Source: an uncultured Clostridia bacterium
Lineage (GTDB): Bacteria > Bacillota > Clostridia > Christensenellales > UBA1242
Assembly: GCA_945937975.1 (NCBI GenBank)
Contig: CAMEUD010000016.1
Location: 1 to 16,848 of the forward strand
Length of the DNA stretch: 16,848 nucleotides
Reading direction: 5' to 3'
A program made the translations under genes and the position numbers. The notes beneath the pieces are model-generated. The model had not been told where the DNA came from. It worked only from the letters and a program-made list of their open reading frames with translations, and did not search any database. Below, piece by piece: positions 1-7,477 of the stretch (position 1 is the first letter of the stretch; every line of letters starts with the position of its first letter).

Positions 1-1
1 A

Positions 2-490
2 ATTGATGTATATGAAGATAACCCAAATTTTGATTGTGAAAAACAATTGAAGAAATGTGAAGACGCATTAAAGACTTACGATAACTATATAAACAATTTT
101 AAAGCAAGTAACAAAAATGCACAGTCAAGAATGCCATATTGGACAGTTATTATTTGTTGTGCTGTTGCTTTGTCAGTAGCCGGAGCTTTTGCATTTGCCA
201 CATCAAGCATTTTGCTTTTTGCTCTTGCAATTATCAGTGGTGTTATTGGTGGATATTTTTCAATAAAAAAGGCAGAACTGATAAGAAAAATAAAAGACAA
301 TAGCAAAAATATTGACTTTTATGAAGATAGAAAAAATGATTTGATTGAAGAAAAAGAGTATTTAGAATTGCTAACTTTTAATAAAACACATAAAGGCGTA
401 AAAATTTATAATAAGTTTGAAAATCAAACAAATTTGAAACAAAGCATCAATAAAAATGAACCAAACAATGAAAATATTTTAGGAAAATGA
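2..490 (+). CDS. Membrane protein, 5'-truncated by the window edge
   Basis: The frame ending at the TGA at 488-490 is open all the way to base 2, so the gene begins outside the window. The first possible start inside (TTG at 47) has no ribosome binding site and I do not believe it. The visible 162 residues begin with a charged, probably helical stretch, then about 43 hydrophobic residues (roughly 62-104, starting YWTVIICC) that can form two membrane segments with a tight turn, then a Lys/Glu-rich helical tail that may form a coiled coil. The two helices would place both ends on the same side of the membrane, probably the cytoplasm. I recognise no family. A promoter for the next gene begins 10 bases after the stop, so the two need not be co-transcribed. 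The reading frame is well supported; the function is unknown. Confidence 0.7.
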   Translation: MDVYEDNPNFDCEKQLKKCEDALKTYDNYINNFKASNKNAQSRMPYWTVIICCAVALSVAGAFAFATSSILLFALAIISGVIGGYFSIKKAELIRKIKDNSKNIDFYEDRKNDLIEEKEYLELLTFNKTHKGVKIYNKFENQTNLKQSINKNEPNNENILGK

Positions 491-499
491 CAATGACTC

Positions 500-528
500 T
501 TGAAAATTATAGTAAGATGTATTATAAT
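500..528 (+). promoter_or_regulatory. Sigma-A-type promoter for the 554 gene
   Basis: TTGAAA at 500-505 and a perfect TATAAT at 523-528 are separated by 17 bases. Transcription would start near 535, giving a leader of about 20 bases that still contains the GGAG at 544-547. Confidence 0.7.
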
Positions 529-553
529 GTATATAAATTAAATGGAGAATAAT

Positions 554-1099
554 ATGAGTTTAAGAGAATTTGAAAAAAATAATTCACAAGATATGAAAAA
601 AGCGATAAAAATTATTGAAGAAGAAGGAATAGAAAATTATACTTCAAAGTTATGCAGTTCTGATTTGTTTATATTACCAAAAAAAACAGGATTTATTATT
701 AGAAAAAGAAAAAATATTACAATGGTACTAAGTGAAGAATGTGCTCAACAAATCATAAACAGGTCAAAGATGAATAAGTATTTGAGCGTTATCAAGGGCG
801 AAAGATATCCTGTAAAATTTGATGAAAACAAGATCTATGCTTGTGAAATCGGAAAATGTATAAACAAAGTTAACGAAATCTATAATTTAAAAAATGATGA
901 TGAAAATTTTGATAACCTTGTAAAAAGTTTAAATAATAAACTTTCAAAAATAGTCAGTCTTGACAAAAAAGAAAAAATTGTAAGAGTTGCTTTTTCAAGT
1001 AAAGATATTAGCGACATAAAACCTATTTTTGAAAAAGTTGACAATATATTTAATTCTGTAAGAAATGAAAGTATAAAAGTTGATAAACAAACACTTTAA
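554..1099 (+). CDS. Hypothetical cytoplasmic protein (181 aa)
   Basis: I do not recognise this protein. The longest frame starts at the ATG at 542, but that ATG overlaps GGAG (544-547), which lies 6 bases before a second ATG at 554; the second is the better start (MSLREFEKNN). The protein has no signal peptide or membrane segment and is rich in Lys, Glu, Asn and Ile. The first third looks helical, the middle (FILPKKTGFIIRKRKNITMV) looks like beta strands, and the last third is helical with many Lys/Glu. It has its own strong promoter and ends at a clear terminator shared with the convergent lipoprotein gene, so it is a stand-alone transcript. Confidence 0.65.
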   Translation: MSLREFEKNNSQDMKKAIKIIEEEGIENYTSKLCSSDLFILPKKTGFIIRKRKNITMVLSEECAQQIINRSKMNKYLSVIKGERYPVKFDENKIYACEIGKCINKVNEIYNLKNDDENFDNLVKSLNNKLSKIVSLDKKEKIVRVAFSSKDISDIKPIFEKVDNIFNSVRNESIKVDKQTL

Positions 1100-1108
1100 T
1101 AAAAATGC

Positions 1109-1143
1109 AAAAATATCTACCAAACTTGGTAGATATTTTTTTT
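1109..1143. terminator. Bidirectional rho-independent terminator
   Basis: A perfect 13-bp inverted repeat (arms 1109-1121 and 1128-1140, loop AAACTT) is followed by a run of T on the plus strand (1136-1143) and preceded by five A (1109-1113), giving a T-run on the minus strand. It closes the 554 gene and the convergent lipoprotein gene, whose stop codon (1142-1144) overlaps it. Confidence 0.85.
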
Positions 1144-2215
1144 AACACATTGAAGAAATTGAATTATATAGATTTGTTATACTTGAACTAGAAAATTCTT
1201 TTATATTGTCAACGAATGGTTTTTGTGTTGGAAAGTCATTAAGATATGTGTCATAATCAAAATTATAAATTCTTACAAGTTTGTCAAAATCAACACTAGT
1301 TATTGACTTTTCAAAATTTTCTTTTTCACCTAAAAATGCTGTGTAATTATTGAGCCATTGTTGTAGTTGTTGAACAGTTACTTCTGTGTCTATTGACAAA
1401 TCAATATTGTTATATTTTTCTAATGTTTCAACAAATTGGTCATTTTCCAAAAGTTTATATTCACCATTAAAACCATTTAGATATTCAATAGAAGATTTTA
1501 ATGTGGAGATAGAACTTTTGAGTACAGCCAAAGTTTTTTCATTTGTGATTTGAGTTTTTGACAATTCAATATATTCGCCATTTTGAATGTAACTTGTGTG
1601 TTTTGGAAAAATATAATTTTCACAAATATTACTAAAACTATCACAAATATCAATAACTTGATTTGTAAGGTCTATATAATCTCTTTTGTAATCTTTTATC
1701 AATTGAAGATAAATATCTTTTACCATTTCATCTGCAGGAAATCCTGTTTTGTTGAATTGCTTATCAATTTCCAAAACCTTTTGACTAAAACTTTGAATAT
1801 TTGTTGTTGCCTTTTTTAATTTGCTTGAAAGGTCTTTGTATTGTCCTTTAACCTTTCCACTAACATCTGTTGGTTTGTTTACAAGTATTCCAGAAAATTC
1901 AGAAATAAACTTGAATGAGTTTATAAATATTTTGTCATATACATCAGGTATTTGTGTATATGAATTTAATTTGTCTTGATTTTCTTGTGAAGCATAATTT
2001 GGTTCTGTGCGTATTTTGTTAATAATTGCACTAATATTTTCACCATATTTTATTCCATTGTTGTATTCTTCATTTTTACATATTGTTGTTATAAAGTTTT
2101 CAAAATCATCACTTGTTGTTTGATAAAAATTTGAATCATCTTCGCAACCATAAAAAGCAAAAGAAACTACAAATGCCAAACATATTATCATAAAACATTT
2201 AATAAATTTTTTCAT
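1142..2215 (-). CDS. Predicted lipoprotein, extracytoplasmic helical protein
   Basis: Residues 1-23 are a lipoprotein signal peptide: MKKFIK, a hydrophobic core (IICLAFVVSFAF), then Y-G-Cys24 followed by acidic residues, so the mature protein would be lipid-anchored at Cys24 on the outer face of the membrane. The lipobox is imperfect (FYGC). The remaining 330 residues are polar and mostly helical, with many Asn, Lys, Ser and Tyr and no other cysteine cluster or catalytic motif that I can see. AAGGAG precedes the ATG by 6 bases. Only 12 bases separate it from the stop of the anchored protein upstream, so the two are very probably one operon and may work together at the cell surface. The family is not recognised. 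Confidence 0.75.
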   Translation of the reverse strand: MKKFIKCFMIICLAFVVSFAFYGCEDDSNFYQTTSDDFENFITTICKNEEYNNGIKYGENISAIINKIRTEPNYASQENQDKLNSYTQIPDVYDKIFINSFKFISEFSGILVNKPTDVSGKVKGQYKDLSSKLKKATTNIQSFSQKVLEIDKQFNKTGFPADEMVKDIYLQLIKDYKRDYIDLTNQVIDICDSFSNICENYIFPKHTSYIQNGEYIELSKTQITNEKTLAVLKSSISTLKSSIEYLNGFNGEYKLLENDQFVETLEKYNNIDLSIDTEVTVQQLQQWLNNYTAFLGEKENFEKSITSVDFDKLVRIYNFDYDTYLNDFPTQKPFVDNIKEFSSSSITNLYNSISSMC

Positions 2216-2227
2216 TGTTTTCTCCTT

Positions 2228-3184
2228 TTATCTTCCTATCACAAAGAAATCTCTGCCAAGCAAAAGTGCATCATTTTTTAATTCTTCTGTTTCTTGTGAG
2301 TTTGCAAAATCTAAATATGTGTTATTTGCCAAATGTTCAACACATTGATTAATGTCAATTGTGTTAAAAATGTTTAGAACTAAATCATATGATTCTTGTG
2401 AATTATAGTAATTATTTGCTATATTTAATTCAAAAGTTACAAATCTCATAAGATTTGACATTGAAGTTTGAAGTTCTGTGTAATCACAATCATTTGCTGT
2501 TAATTTTTGTGTGAGTTGTTGTTGCCACATACAAGCAGATTTTATAACATACCTTGAATATCTGTTTACACTGTATGTTTGTGTTAAATAATTTTGGTAA
2601 ATAACGGAAGCATTAAAGTAAAAATTTGATATACTGTTTAAAAAATTAAAATAATATAAGGTATTATAGTTATCAATTAAATCAATTACACTTTTATTAG
2701 ATTTATTTTCGATATTTAGTTTGTTATAACTTAAATAAGTTTCCAAATAGTTTTTGCAATTATTTGCAGATTTTTTTAAGTTTTCAAAACTTTTTGTCAT
2801 CTCTTGTTGATATTTTAACATTTTGCCATCATTATTTTTTGCAAAAATCAAATTGTCTAACATTTCGGTATCAATAGATGAGTAAAAATTATAAAAATAT
2901 GTTATTTGAGTGTAAATATTTTTTTGATTTTGTATTGTTTGTTTAAAAGTTGCATCTTGTTCTCTATCTTCACAAGTGATTACATATTGATAAATATTTG
3001 TGTTATAAGATATAACTTCATTGATGCTTTCATCTGTTTTATAATCATAAAAATTATTATAAGGTGCATTCAAATCAACTTTTGGTCTAAATAAGAAATA
3101 TAAACCAATGCCACCTGCAATAATTGCAAGAACAATAAAGATTGAAAGTAATGCTTTTTTATTTATAAAAGATGTCTTTGTCAT
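2228..3184 (-). CDS. Signal-anchored extracytoplasmic protein
   Basis: The start is set at the ATG at 3184, 6 bases behind AGGAGAG; a longer frame from a TTG at 3199 runs through the ribosome binding site and is rejected. The 318-residue product has a short Lys-containing N terminus, one strongly hydrophobic segment (about 11-32, LLSIFIVLAIIAGGIGLYFLF), then RPK and a long polar, mostly helical region that should lie outside the cell. There is no lipobox cysteine, so the helix is probably an uncleaved anchor. Composition (Asn, Tyr, Gln, Leu) and the repeated short helices resemble those of the lipoprotein encoded directly downstream. I recognise no domain. It is the first gene of a two-gene operon. 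Confidence 0.72.
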   Translation of the reverse strand: MTKTSFINKKALLSIFIVLAIIAGGIGLYFLFRPKVDLNAPYNNFYDYKTDESINEVISYNTNIYQYVITCEDREQDATFKQTIQNQKNIYTQITYFYNFYSSIDTEMLDNLIFAKNNDGKMLKYQQEMTKSFENLKKSANNCKNYLETYLSYNKLNIENKSNKSVIDLIDNYNTLYYFNFLNSISNFYFNASVIYQNYLTQTYSVNRYSRYVIKSACMWQQQLTQKLTANDCDYTELQTSMSNLMRFVTFELNIANNYYNSQESYDLVLNIFNTIDINQCVEHLANNTYLDFANSQETEELKNDALLLGRDFFVIGR

Positions 3185-3244
3185 AATCTCTCCTATCAAA
3201 ATTAGTTTATCACAATTAAGTTAATAAAGCAATAGTACTAAAAT

Positions 3245-3273
3245 AAAAAATTGCCCTATAAATAGGACAATTT
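3245..3273 (-). terminator. Terminator for the kinase 1-kinase 2 operon
   Basis: Arms 3248-3258 and 3263-3273 form an 11-bp stem with one mismatch and the loop TAAA. On the minus strand it is followed by a T-run (A run 3245-3250 on the plus strand). It lies 5 bases past the stop of the kinase 1 gene. Confidence 0.8.
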
Positions 3274-3277
3274 ATCG

Positions 3278-4303
3278 TTATGCAAATATTGATTCTCCAT
3301 TATTCGAAATTTCAAGTTCATTTTTTAAATCATTCTTTATTGTTTCGGTTATCATTGTTACATAATTTTTGTATACAAGTGGAATCTTTACTCCAGTTTG
3401 TTCAACTTTCCTTAAAGCACTCTTTATGTTAAATTTTTCCATAATATCTTTTAATATTTTTTTTGCTCTTTCATTTTTATTTGCAAAACGAATTATATCT
3501 TTTTTTATTGTTTCGTATTTATTTTTGCAATATTTTTTGTCTAATGGGTTTATTGAAAAAACAGCAGATTGTGAATCATTATAATAATCTTTTACTAGGT
3601 CAATATCAACAAAGTCATAGAATAAGTGCATTTCTTGCAAATGTGTTGATAAAAATGAAAGTTCATTATCAAATATTGGTGATAATCTTAATGTGTTTGA
3701 TTTTTTATTATTAAGGAAAAATATATTACCTGAATGTCTATCTGTTTGCAAAGTTAATAAATCAAATATTGCCAATTTATACATATTAACAATTTCTTGA
3801 CCCAAATCTATATTTGTTCCTCTGGTTTTTAATGTTTTTAATATGCGATAATAATCAATCAGTGAATTTGTTTTGTTTTGATTATTTGTTATTGTTTTTA
3901 GTTCGCAAGCACTTATCATTGTTTCATCACTGTTTGCAACATTATAAGAAATAATACCATTATTACCATCAATGGTTGCGGGTTCATAAGTTGCACATTT
4001 AAGACCAATTTGTTTGCATAATTCCATACACAAAAGTTCATTAACAATTCTTGCTGACTTTGTTGCAGGCTGCGCATCAAAAGATTTAAAAATTGCTTCT
4101 TTGCCCTTTACCTTAAACCAATAGTTACCATAAGACTTTGTAGAAATTCCAACAAAGTTTGTAGTGTTATATTCTGCTCTAAATCTTTTTGGAGTAGTGT
4201 CTAAAATTACTCCTGTGGCAAGTTTTATATTTTCAAATCTTCCAATATTTTTGATAATTGATTTATATAAAGGATTTTCGCTTGTTACTGGTACAACATT
4301 CAT
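3278..4303 (-). CDS. HipA/CtkA-like protein kinase 1
   Basis: This 341-residue protein has the core of the HipA kinase fold without HipA's N-terminal domain. Visible motifs in order: IFKSF with the presumed ATP-binding Lys73; RIVNELLCMEL with Glu89, as in the N-E-x helix of HipA; LQTDRHSGN with catalytic Asp188 and Asn193; and LSPIFDNE with the metal-binding Asp212. The C-terminal helices (VYKNYVTMITETI) resemble those of Helicobacter CtkA, which has a similar length of about 325 residues. All catalytic residues are kept, so it is probably an active Ser/Thr kinase; the substrate is unknown. It lies 23 bases downstream of kinase 2 and has its own AAAGGGGA ribosome binding site. It is closer to kinase 2 (shared IDGxxGIxSYNV) than to kinases 3 and 4. 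No antitoxin gene accompanies it. Confidence 0.8.
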   Translation of the reverse strand: MNVVPVTSENPLYKSIIKNIGRFENIKLATGVILDTTPKRFRAEYNTTNFVGISTKSYGNYWFKVKGKEAIFKSFDAQPATKSARIVNELLCMELCKQIGLKCATYEPATIDGNNGIISYNVANSDETMISACELKTITNNQNKTNSLIDYYRILKTLKTRGTNIDLGQEIVNMYKLAIFDLLTLQTDRHSGNIFFLNNKKSNTLRLSPIFDNELSFLSTHLQEMHLFYDFVDIDLVKDYYNDSQSAVFSINPLDKKYCKNKYETIKKDIIRFANKNERAKKILKDIMEKFNIKSALRKVEQTGVKIPLVYKNYVTMITETIKNDLKNELEISNNGESIFA

Positions 4304-4326
4304 AATCTTTTTCCCCTTTTTTAATA

Positions 4327-5331
4327 TTATAATTTTTGAATTCCGTATTTCTCTTTATTATTTAATATATATTGAAGCATATTAATGGTATGTTCAAATT
4401 CATTTACACTTTCACAAGTTATCATTGTAATTAAATCTTTATAGTCTTCTGAAATAACAATACCCATATTCTCAACATTTGTTATTGCACTTTTTATATC
4501 TATTTTGTCTAAGGTATCTATAAGTATTTTTTTTGCATCTTTATTTTTGCTTGCAAAAATTACCAAATCATTTTTTGTTTTATCATACTTTGATTTTCCA
4601 CTATCGACATTGTCAACAAGAAGCAAATTTCCACTTGTACTAAATAAACTTTTTGCAATATCAAAATTTATTGTTCTATAGTCTTTTACAGTGTTGTCAA
4701 GATTAAATGAACAAAAAGCGAATTTATTGTCAAAAATTGGTGAAAGTCTTATTTCATTTGTTTTTGCATTTTCAATAAACTGAATATTTTCTGAATGTCT
4801 ATCTGTGTGAAGCAATAATTCATCAATTAGACATATTTGATATAATTTTAAAGTTTCTTTCCTTATATTGATTTTATAGCCTTTGGACTTTAATATCTTT
4901 AATGCATTGTAATAAGATTTTAAGGTATTGTTATATTCATAGTCGCCAGCTTTGTATTTTAGCATTGAACCAGTTATAAGTTTTTCATCTTTTCCCAAAA
5001 CATTATAGGAAGCAATGCCACTTATTCCGTCTATGGAAGCAAGTTTACATTTTGCACAATCAATTTCAACTTGCTTTGAAATTTCATAAAACAAAAGTTC
5101 GTTTACAATTCTGTTTGGTTTTGTGTTTTCCATACATTCAAAAGACTTGAAAATAACCTTGTCTTCACCCAAATAATACCAATAATTACCAAAATGTCTT
5201 GATGAGATTCCTGTTCTTGGGTCTTCCCTCTCTGTTTTCTTTTTCTCGTCAATAATAATTCCAAGGGAAAGTCTAATATCTCCATACTTGTCAAGATTTT
5301 TTAAGATTGGTTTATAATCAATATTTTGCAT
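4327..5331 (-). CDS. HipA/CtkA-like protein kinase 2
   Basis: First gene of the left-hand kinase pair, 334 residues if started at the ATG at 5331 (a GTG at 5337 in the same frame is an alternative, but it overlaps the AGGGTGA that probably serves as ribosome binding site). Motifs match the HipA/CtkA kinase core: VIFKSF with Lys62, RIVNELL with Glu78, LHTDRHSEN with catalytic Asp177 and Asn182, and LSPIFDNK with Asp201. The N-terminal PILKNLDKYGDIRLSLGIIID aligns with the starts of the other three copies, which supports the start. No DNA-binding, signal or membrane segment is visible. Its promoter (5349-5376) has an extended -10 and gives a leader of about 11 bases. A 14-bp palindrome sits directly upstream of the -35. 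The target is unknown. Confidence 0.8.
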   Translation of the reverse strand: MQNIDYKPILKNLDKYGDIRLSLGIIIDEKKKTEREDPRTGISSRHFGNYWYYLGEDKVIFKSFECMENTKPNRIVNELLFYEISKQVEIDCAKCKLASIDGISGIASYNVLGKDEKLITGSMLKYKAGDYEYNNTLKSYYNALKILKSKGYKINIRKETLKLYQICLIDELLLHTDRHSENIQFIENAKTNEIRLSPIFDNKFAFCSFNLDNTVKDYRTINFDIAKSLFSTSGNLLLVDNVDSGKSKYDKTKNDLVIFASKNKDAKKILIDTLDKIDIKSAITNVENMGIVISEDYKDLITMITCESVNEFEHTINMLQYILNNKEKYGIQKL

Positions 5332-5348
5332 ACTCACCCTACAAAGTC

Positions 5349-5376
5349 AGTATAACACAAGAGAAAAAAATGTCAA
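5349..5376 (-). promoter_or_regulatory. Promoter of the left kinase pair
   Basis: On the minus strand TTGACA (5371-5376) and TATACT (5349-5354) are separated by 16 bases, with TG one base before the -10 (extended -10). Transcription would start near 5342, about 11 bases before the ATG at 5331. Confidence 0.75.
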
Positions 5377-5378
5377 TA

Positions 5379-5392
5379 TAGTATATATACTA
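5379..5392. promoter_or_regulatory. Perfect 14-bp palindrome between divergent promoters
   Basis: TAGTATATATACTA is its own reverse complement. It lies 2 bases upstream of the -35 of the left kinase promoter and about 20 bases upstream of the -35 of the rpmH promoter. It is a candidate operator for either transcript. Because it is pure alternating A/T apart from its ends, chance or simple melting is also possible. Confidence 0.35.
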
Positions 5393-5412
5393 ATAAACAT
5401 ATAAAATATGAG

Positions 5413-5441
5413 TTGATTTTTTTGGGGGTGTTGTATATAAT
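5413..5441 (+). promoter_or_regulatory. Promoter of the rpmH operon
   Basis: TTGATT (5413-5418) and a perfect TATAAT (5436-5441) with a 17-base spacer. Transcription would start near 5448, leaving an 80-base leader before rpmH. Confidence 0.75.
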
Positions 5442-5445
5442 TAGT

Positions 5446-5501
5446 TTAGTTTAGTCGCAGACTATTCTGTTTTTTATCGTGCCTGTCTGCAATTTAACTA
5501 A
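5446..5501 (+). promoter_or_regulatory. rpmH leader with two competing hairpins
   Basis: GCAGAC at 5457-5462 can pair with GTCTGC at 5485-5490 (extended outward with a few mismatches and one G-U pair), or CAGA at 5458-5461 can pair with TCTG at 5466-5469, which is followed directly by six T (5470-5475). The two foldings exclude each other. The short one resembles a weak terminator and the long one an antiterminator. The stems are short, so this is suggestive only. Confidence 0.35.
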
Positions 5502-5527
5502 ATAAATAGAATAGGAGGAAATGTATT

Positions 5528-5668
5528 ATGGCAATGAAAAGAACATATCAACCAAAAAAGAGAAGAAGACAAAGTGTTCATGGCTTTAGAGAAAGAATGA
5601 GTACAAAAAGTGGTAGAAATGTTTTGAAACGTCGCAGAAACAGAGGTAGAAAAGTTTTGGCAGCGTAA
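5528..5668 (+). CDS. rpmH: 50S ribosomal protein L34
   Basis: The 46-residue product MAMKRTYQPKKRRRQSVHGF... with RERMSTKSGRNVLKRRRNRGRKVLAA is a complete, typical L34: the MKRTYQP start, the HGFRxRM core and the Arg/Lys-rich tail that threads into 23S rRNA. AGGAGG (5513-5518) lies 9 bases before the ATG; the second Met (5534) is the usual start in many species, so the first two residues could be an extension, as is seen in some clostridia. It is the first gene of the rpmH-rnpA-yidD-yidC-jag operon, and rnpA begins 9 bases after its stop. dnaA, the usual divergent neighbour in Bacillota, is replaced here by a kinase pair. Confidence 0.97.
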   Translation: MAMKRTYQPKKRRRQSVHGFRERMSTKSGRNVLKRRRNRGRKVLAA

Positions 5669-5677
5669 AGGAGCATT

Positions 5678-6025
5678 ATGATTAAAAGCATAAATCGCCT
5701 TAGAAAAAACAAACACTTTAAGTATGTTTATAAGCATGGAGAAACAAAAGGTTACAAACTTTTATTATTAACTTTTGTAAAATCAAAGATAAGCGAACCA
5801 AAAGTTGGTTTCAGCGTTTCAAAAAAGATTGGCAAAAGTGTTGTAAGAAACAAAGTGAAAAGAAGACTTAGGTCTGCTTTTTGTGAACTATACCCAAATG
5901 TAAAGAAAAACTATAACTATATTTTTTCTGCAAAACAAGGCATAGAAGAACTTTCCTTTGTTGAGATAAAAGATAATATGAAACAACTTTTTGTAAAAAA
6001 TGGTTTGTATGAAGAAAATAATTAA
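5678..6025 (+). CDS. rnpA: Ribonuclease P protein component
   Basis: This 115-residue basic protein is the cofactor of the catalytic RNase P RNA and helps it bind the 5' leader of pre-tRNA. The N terminus (INRLRKNKHFKYVYKHGE) and the signature RNR motif, VVRNKVKRRLRSAF at about 49-62, are typical, as is KVGFSVSKKIGKS just before it. Length is normal for the family. GGAG lies 5 bases upstream of the ATG. The 3' end overlaps the start of yidD, which implies translational coupling. Confidence 0.96.
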   Translation: MIKSINRLRKNKHFKYVYKHGETKGYKLLLLTFVKSKISEPKVGFSVSKKIGKSVVRNKVKRRLRSAFCELYPNVKKNYNYIFSAKQGIEELSFVEIKDNMKQLFVKNGLYEENN

Positions 6026-6284
6026 AATTATATTTTTCCCAATAGAAATTATTTTTTTATTTTTTATATACCTATACAAATGGTGTATATCTCCACTGCT
6101 CCCAAAAACTTGCAGGTTTTATCCGTCATGCTCAACTTATGCAGTGATGGCGATAAAAGAGTTTGGCATATTTAAAGGAATATGTTTGGCAATTTCAAGG
6201 ATATGTAGGTGTCGCCCAAACGGAAAATATGGGTTTGACCCAATACCACAAAATATCAAGGGAGATAGTAAATGGATAGTATAA
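6009..6284 (+). CDS. yidD: Membrane protein insertion efficiency factor YidD
   Basis: The 91-residue product (from the ATG at 6009; an ATG at 6000 is also in frame) has a hydrophobic, amphipathic N terminus followed by the family signature CRFYPSCSTYA and, near the end, RCRPNGKYGFDPIP. YidD lies at the inner face of the membrane and assists YidC-dependent insertion. Neither start has a good ribosome binding site; both lie inside the end of rnpA, so translation probably depends on ribosomes terminating there. It overlaps yidC by 13 bases. Cys-rich signature and operon position make this call secure. Confidence 0.95.
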   Translation: MKKIIKIIFFPIEIIFLFFIYLYKWCISPLLPKTCRFYPSCSTYAVMAIKEFGIFKGICLAISRICRCRPNGKYGFDPIPQNIKGDSKWIV

Positions 6285-7426
6285 TTAGTGGCCTACTTGC
6301 CACCATGCCAACTGGTCTTTGGGAAAAGATTATTGTTGCATTTGAAAATGCTTTTGGTTCATTTGCTCTTTCAATTATTGTGCTTACAGTTATCATTAAA
6401 TTGATTATGTCACCTATTGACTTTTTCAATAGAAGAACAAACAAAAAAATGGCAACTATGCAACAAAAAATTCAAGGACAAGTTGAAGCATTAAACAAAA
6501 AGTATGCAAATGACAAAAAAACTTTGAACCAAAAACTTGGCGAACTCTACCAAAGAGAAAAAATCAACCCAATGGGTTCGTGTTTTACAATGCTTATCAA
6601 TCTTGGTTTAACTTTTGCAATATTTATTACTTTACTTAATGGTATGAATGCAATGGCTTCATATAAAATTGCAACAGAGTTTGAAACACTTCAAACAGAA
6701 TATGTTGCTTCATATGTAAGCGAAAATGGTGGCAATATATATGATGAAATAACAGCAAATCCAGATAAATCAATTTATGAGATTTGCAAACCATATATGG
6801 AGCAAATGAATGCAATAGAAAATGAAGAAACAAAAAACGGAGTTTTGGCTATTGCAAATGAAAATGTAGCAAAAAAACATAAAGAAATAAAAGAAGGATT
6901 TTTGTGGATAGATAATATTTGGATTGCAGATAGTCCATTCCAAAATTCAATTCCATCTTTTGATAGTTATGCAGGAACTGCAAGATTAACAAAAGACCAA
7001 AAAACTGATGAATACAAACAAATGTATGAACAAATAATGAATCCTCTTCGTGAAACAAACGGAAGAGCTAACGGATACTTTATTTTGCTTATACTATGTG
7101 CAGGGCTTTCATTTTTGAACCAATGGCTCATGATGAAAAAACAAAAGCAAGAAAATCCACAGGCACCGGCAAATAAAGCAATGTTATTTATTATGCCAAT
7201 ATTTATGGGTATCTTTACTTTGTTCTATACTACTATGTTTGCATTATACCTTGTATCTTCACAACTTGTAAGCATTGGACTTACTCCACTAATCAATTTG
7301 ATAAGTGATAAGTGCGACAAAAGACAACAAGTAAAACAAGAAGATAAAAACACAGTAAAAAGAATGGAAAGAGTTGTAACAATAAAAGAAGACAAAACTC
7401 AACCAAAACAAAGTAAAAAAAAGTAA
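6272..7426 (+). CDS. yidC: YidC/Oxa1 family membrane protein insertase
   Basis: This 384-residue protein inserts proteins into the membrane, alone or with SecYEG. Visible parts: a membrane segment at about 29-50 (SFALSIIVLTVIIKLIMSP), the cytoplasmic hairpin 55-100 (KIQGQVEALNKKYANDKKTLNQKLGELYQREKINPMGSC), a segment at about 104-124, the conserved GFLWIDNIWIADSP at 209-222, segments at about 267-286 and 303-327, and a Lys-rich tail (348-384) that may contact ribosomes. There is no lipobox, unlike Bacillus SpoIIIJ. The groove Arg of classical YidC appears as Lys43. About 80 extra residues lie between the second segment and the FLWI motif; I recall similar extended forms in clostridia. GGGAGA precedes the ATG. 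Confidence 0.93.
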   Translation: MDSIISGLLATMPTGLWEKIIVAFENAFGSFALSIIVLTVIIKLIMSPIDFFNRRTNKKMATMQQKIQGQVEALNKKYANDKKTLNQKLGELYQREKINPMGSCFTMLINLGLTFAIFITLLNGMNAMASYKIATEFETLQTEYVASYVSENGGNIYDEITANPDKSIYEICKPYMEQMNAIENEETKNGVLAIANENVAKKHKEIKEGFLWIDNIWIADSPFQNSIPSFDSYAGTARLTKDQKTDEYKQMYEQIMNPLRETNGRANGYFILLILCAGLSFLNQWLMMKKQKQENPQAPANKAMLFIMPIFMGIFTLFYTTMFALYLVSSQLVSIGLTPLINLISDKCDKRQQVKQEDKNTVKRMERVVTIKEDKTQPKQSKKK

Positions 7427-7477
7427 TAAAAGCAAAAAATCCGATGATGAATTAAAAAAGATTTAATGGAGGGAATT

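Noticed and set aside
5338..5527. Chromosome origin upstream of rpmH
   Set aside because: The gap contains two promoters and a leader but no TTATCCACA-type boxes or repeats, and dnaA is not next to it.
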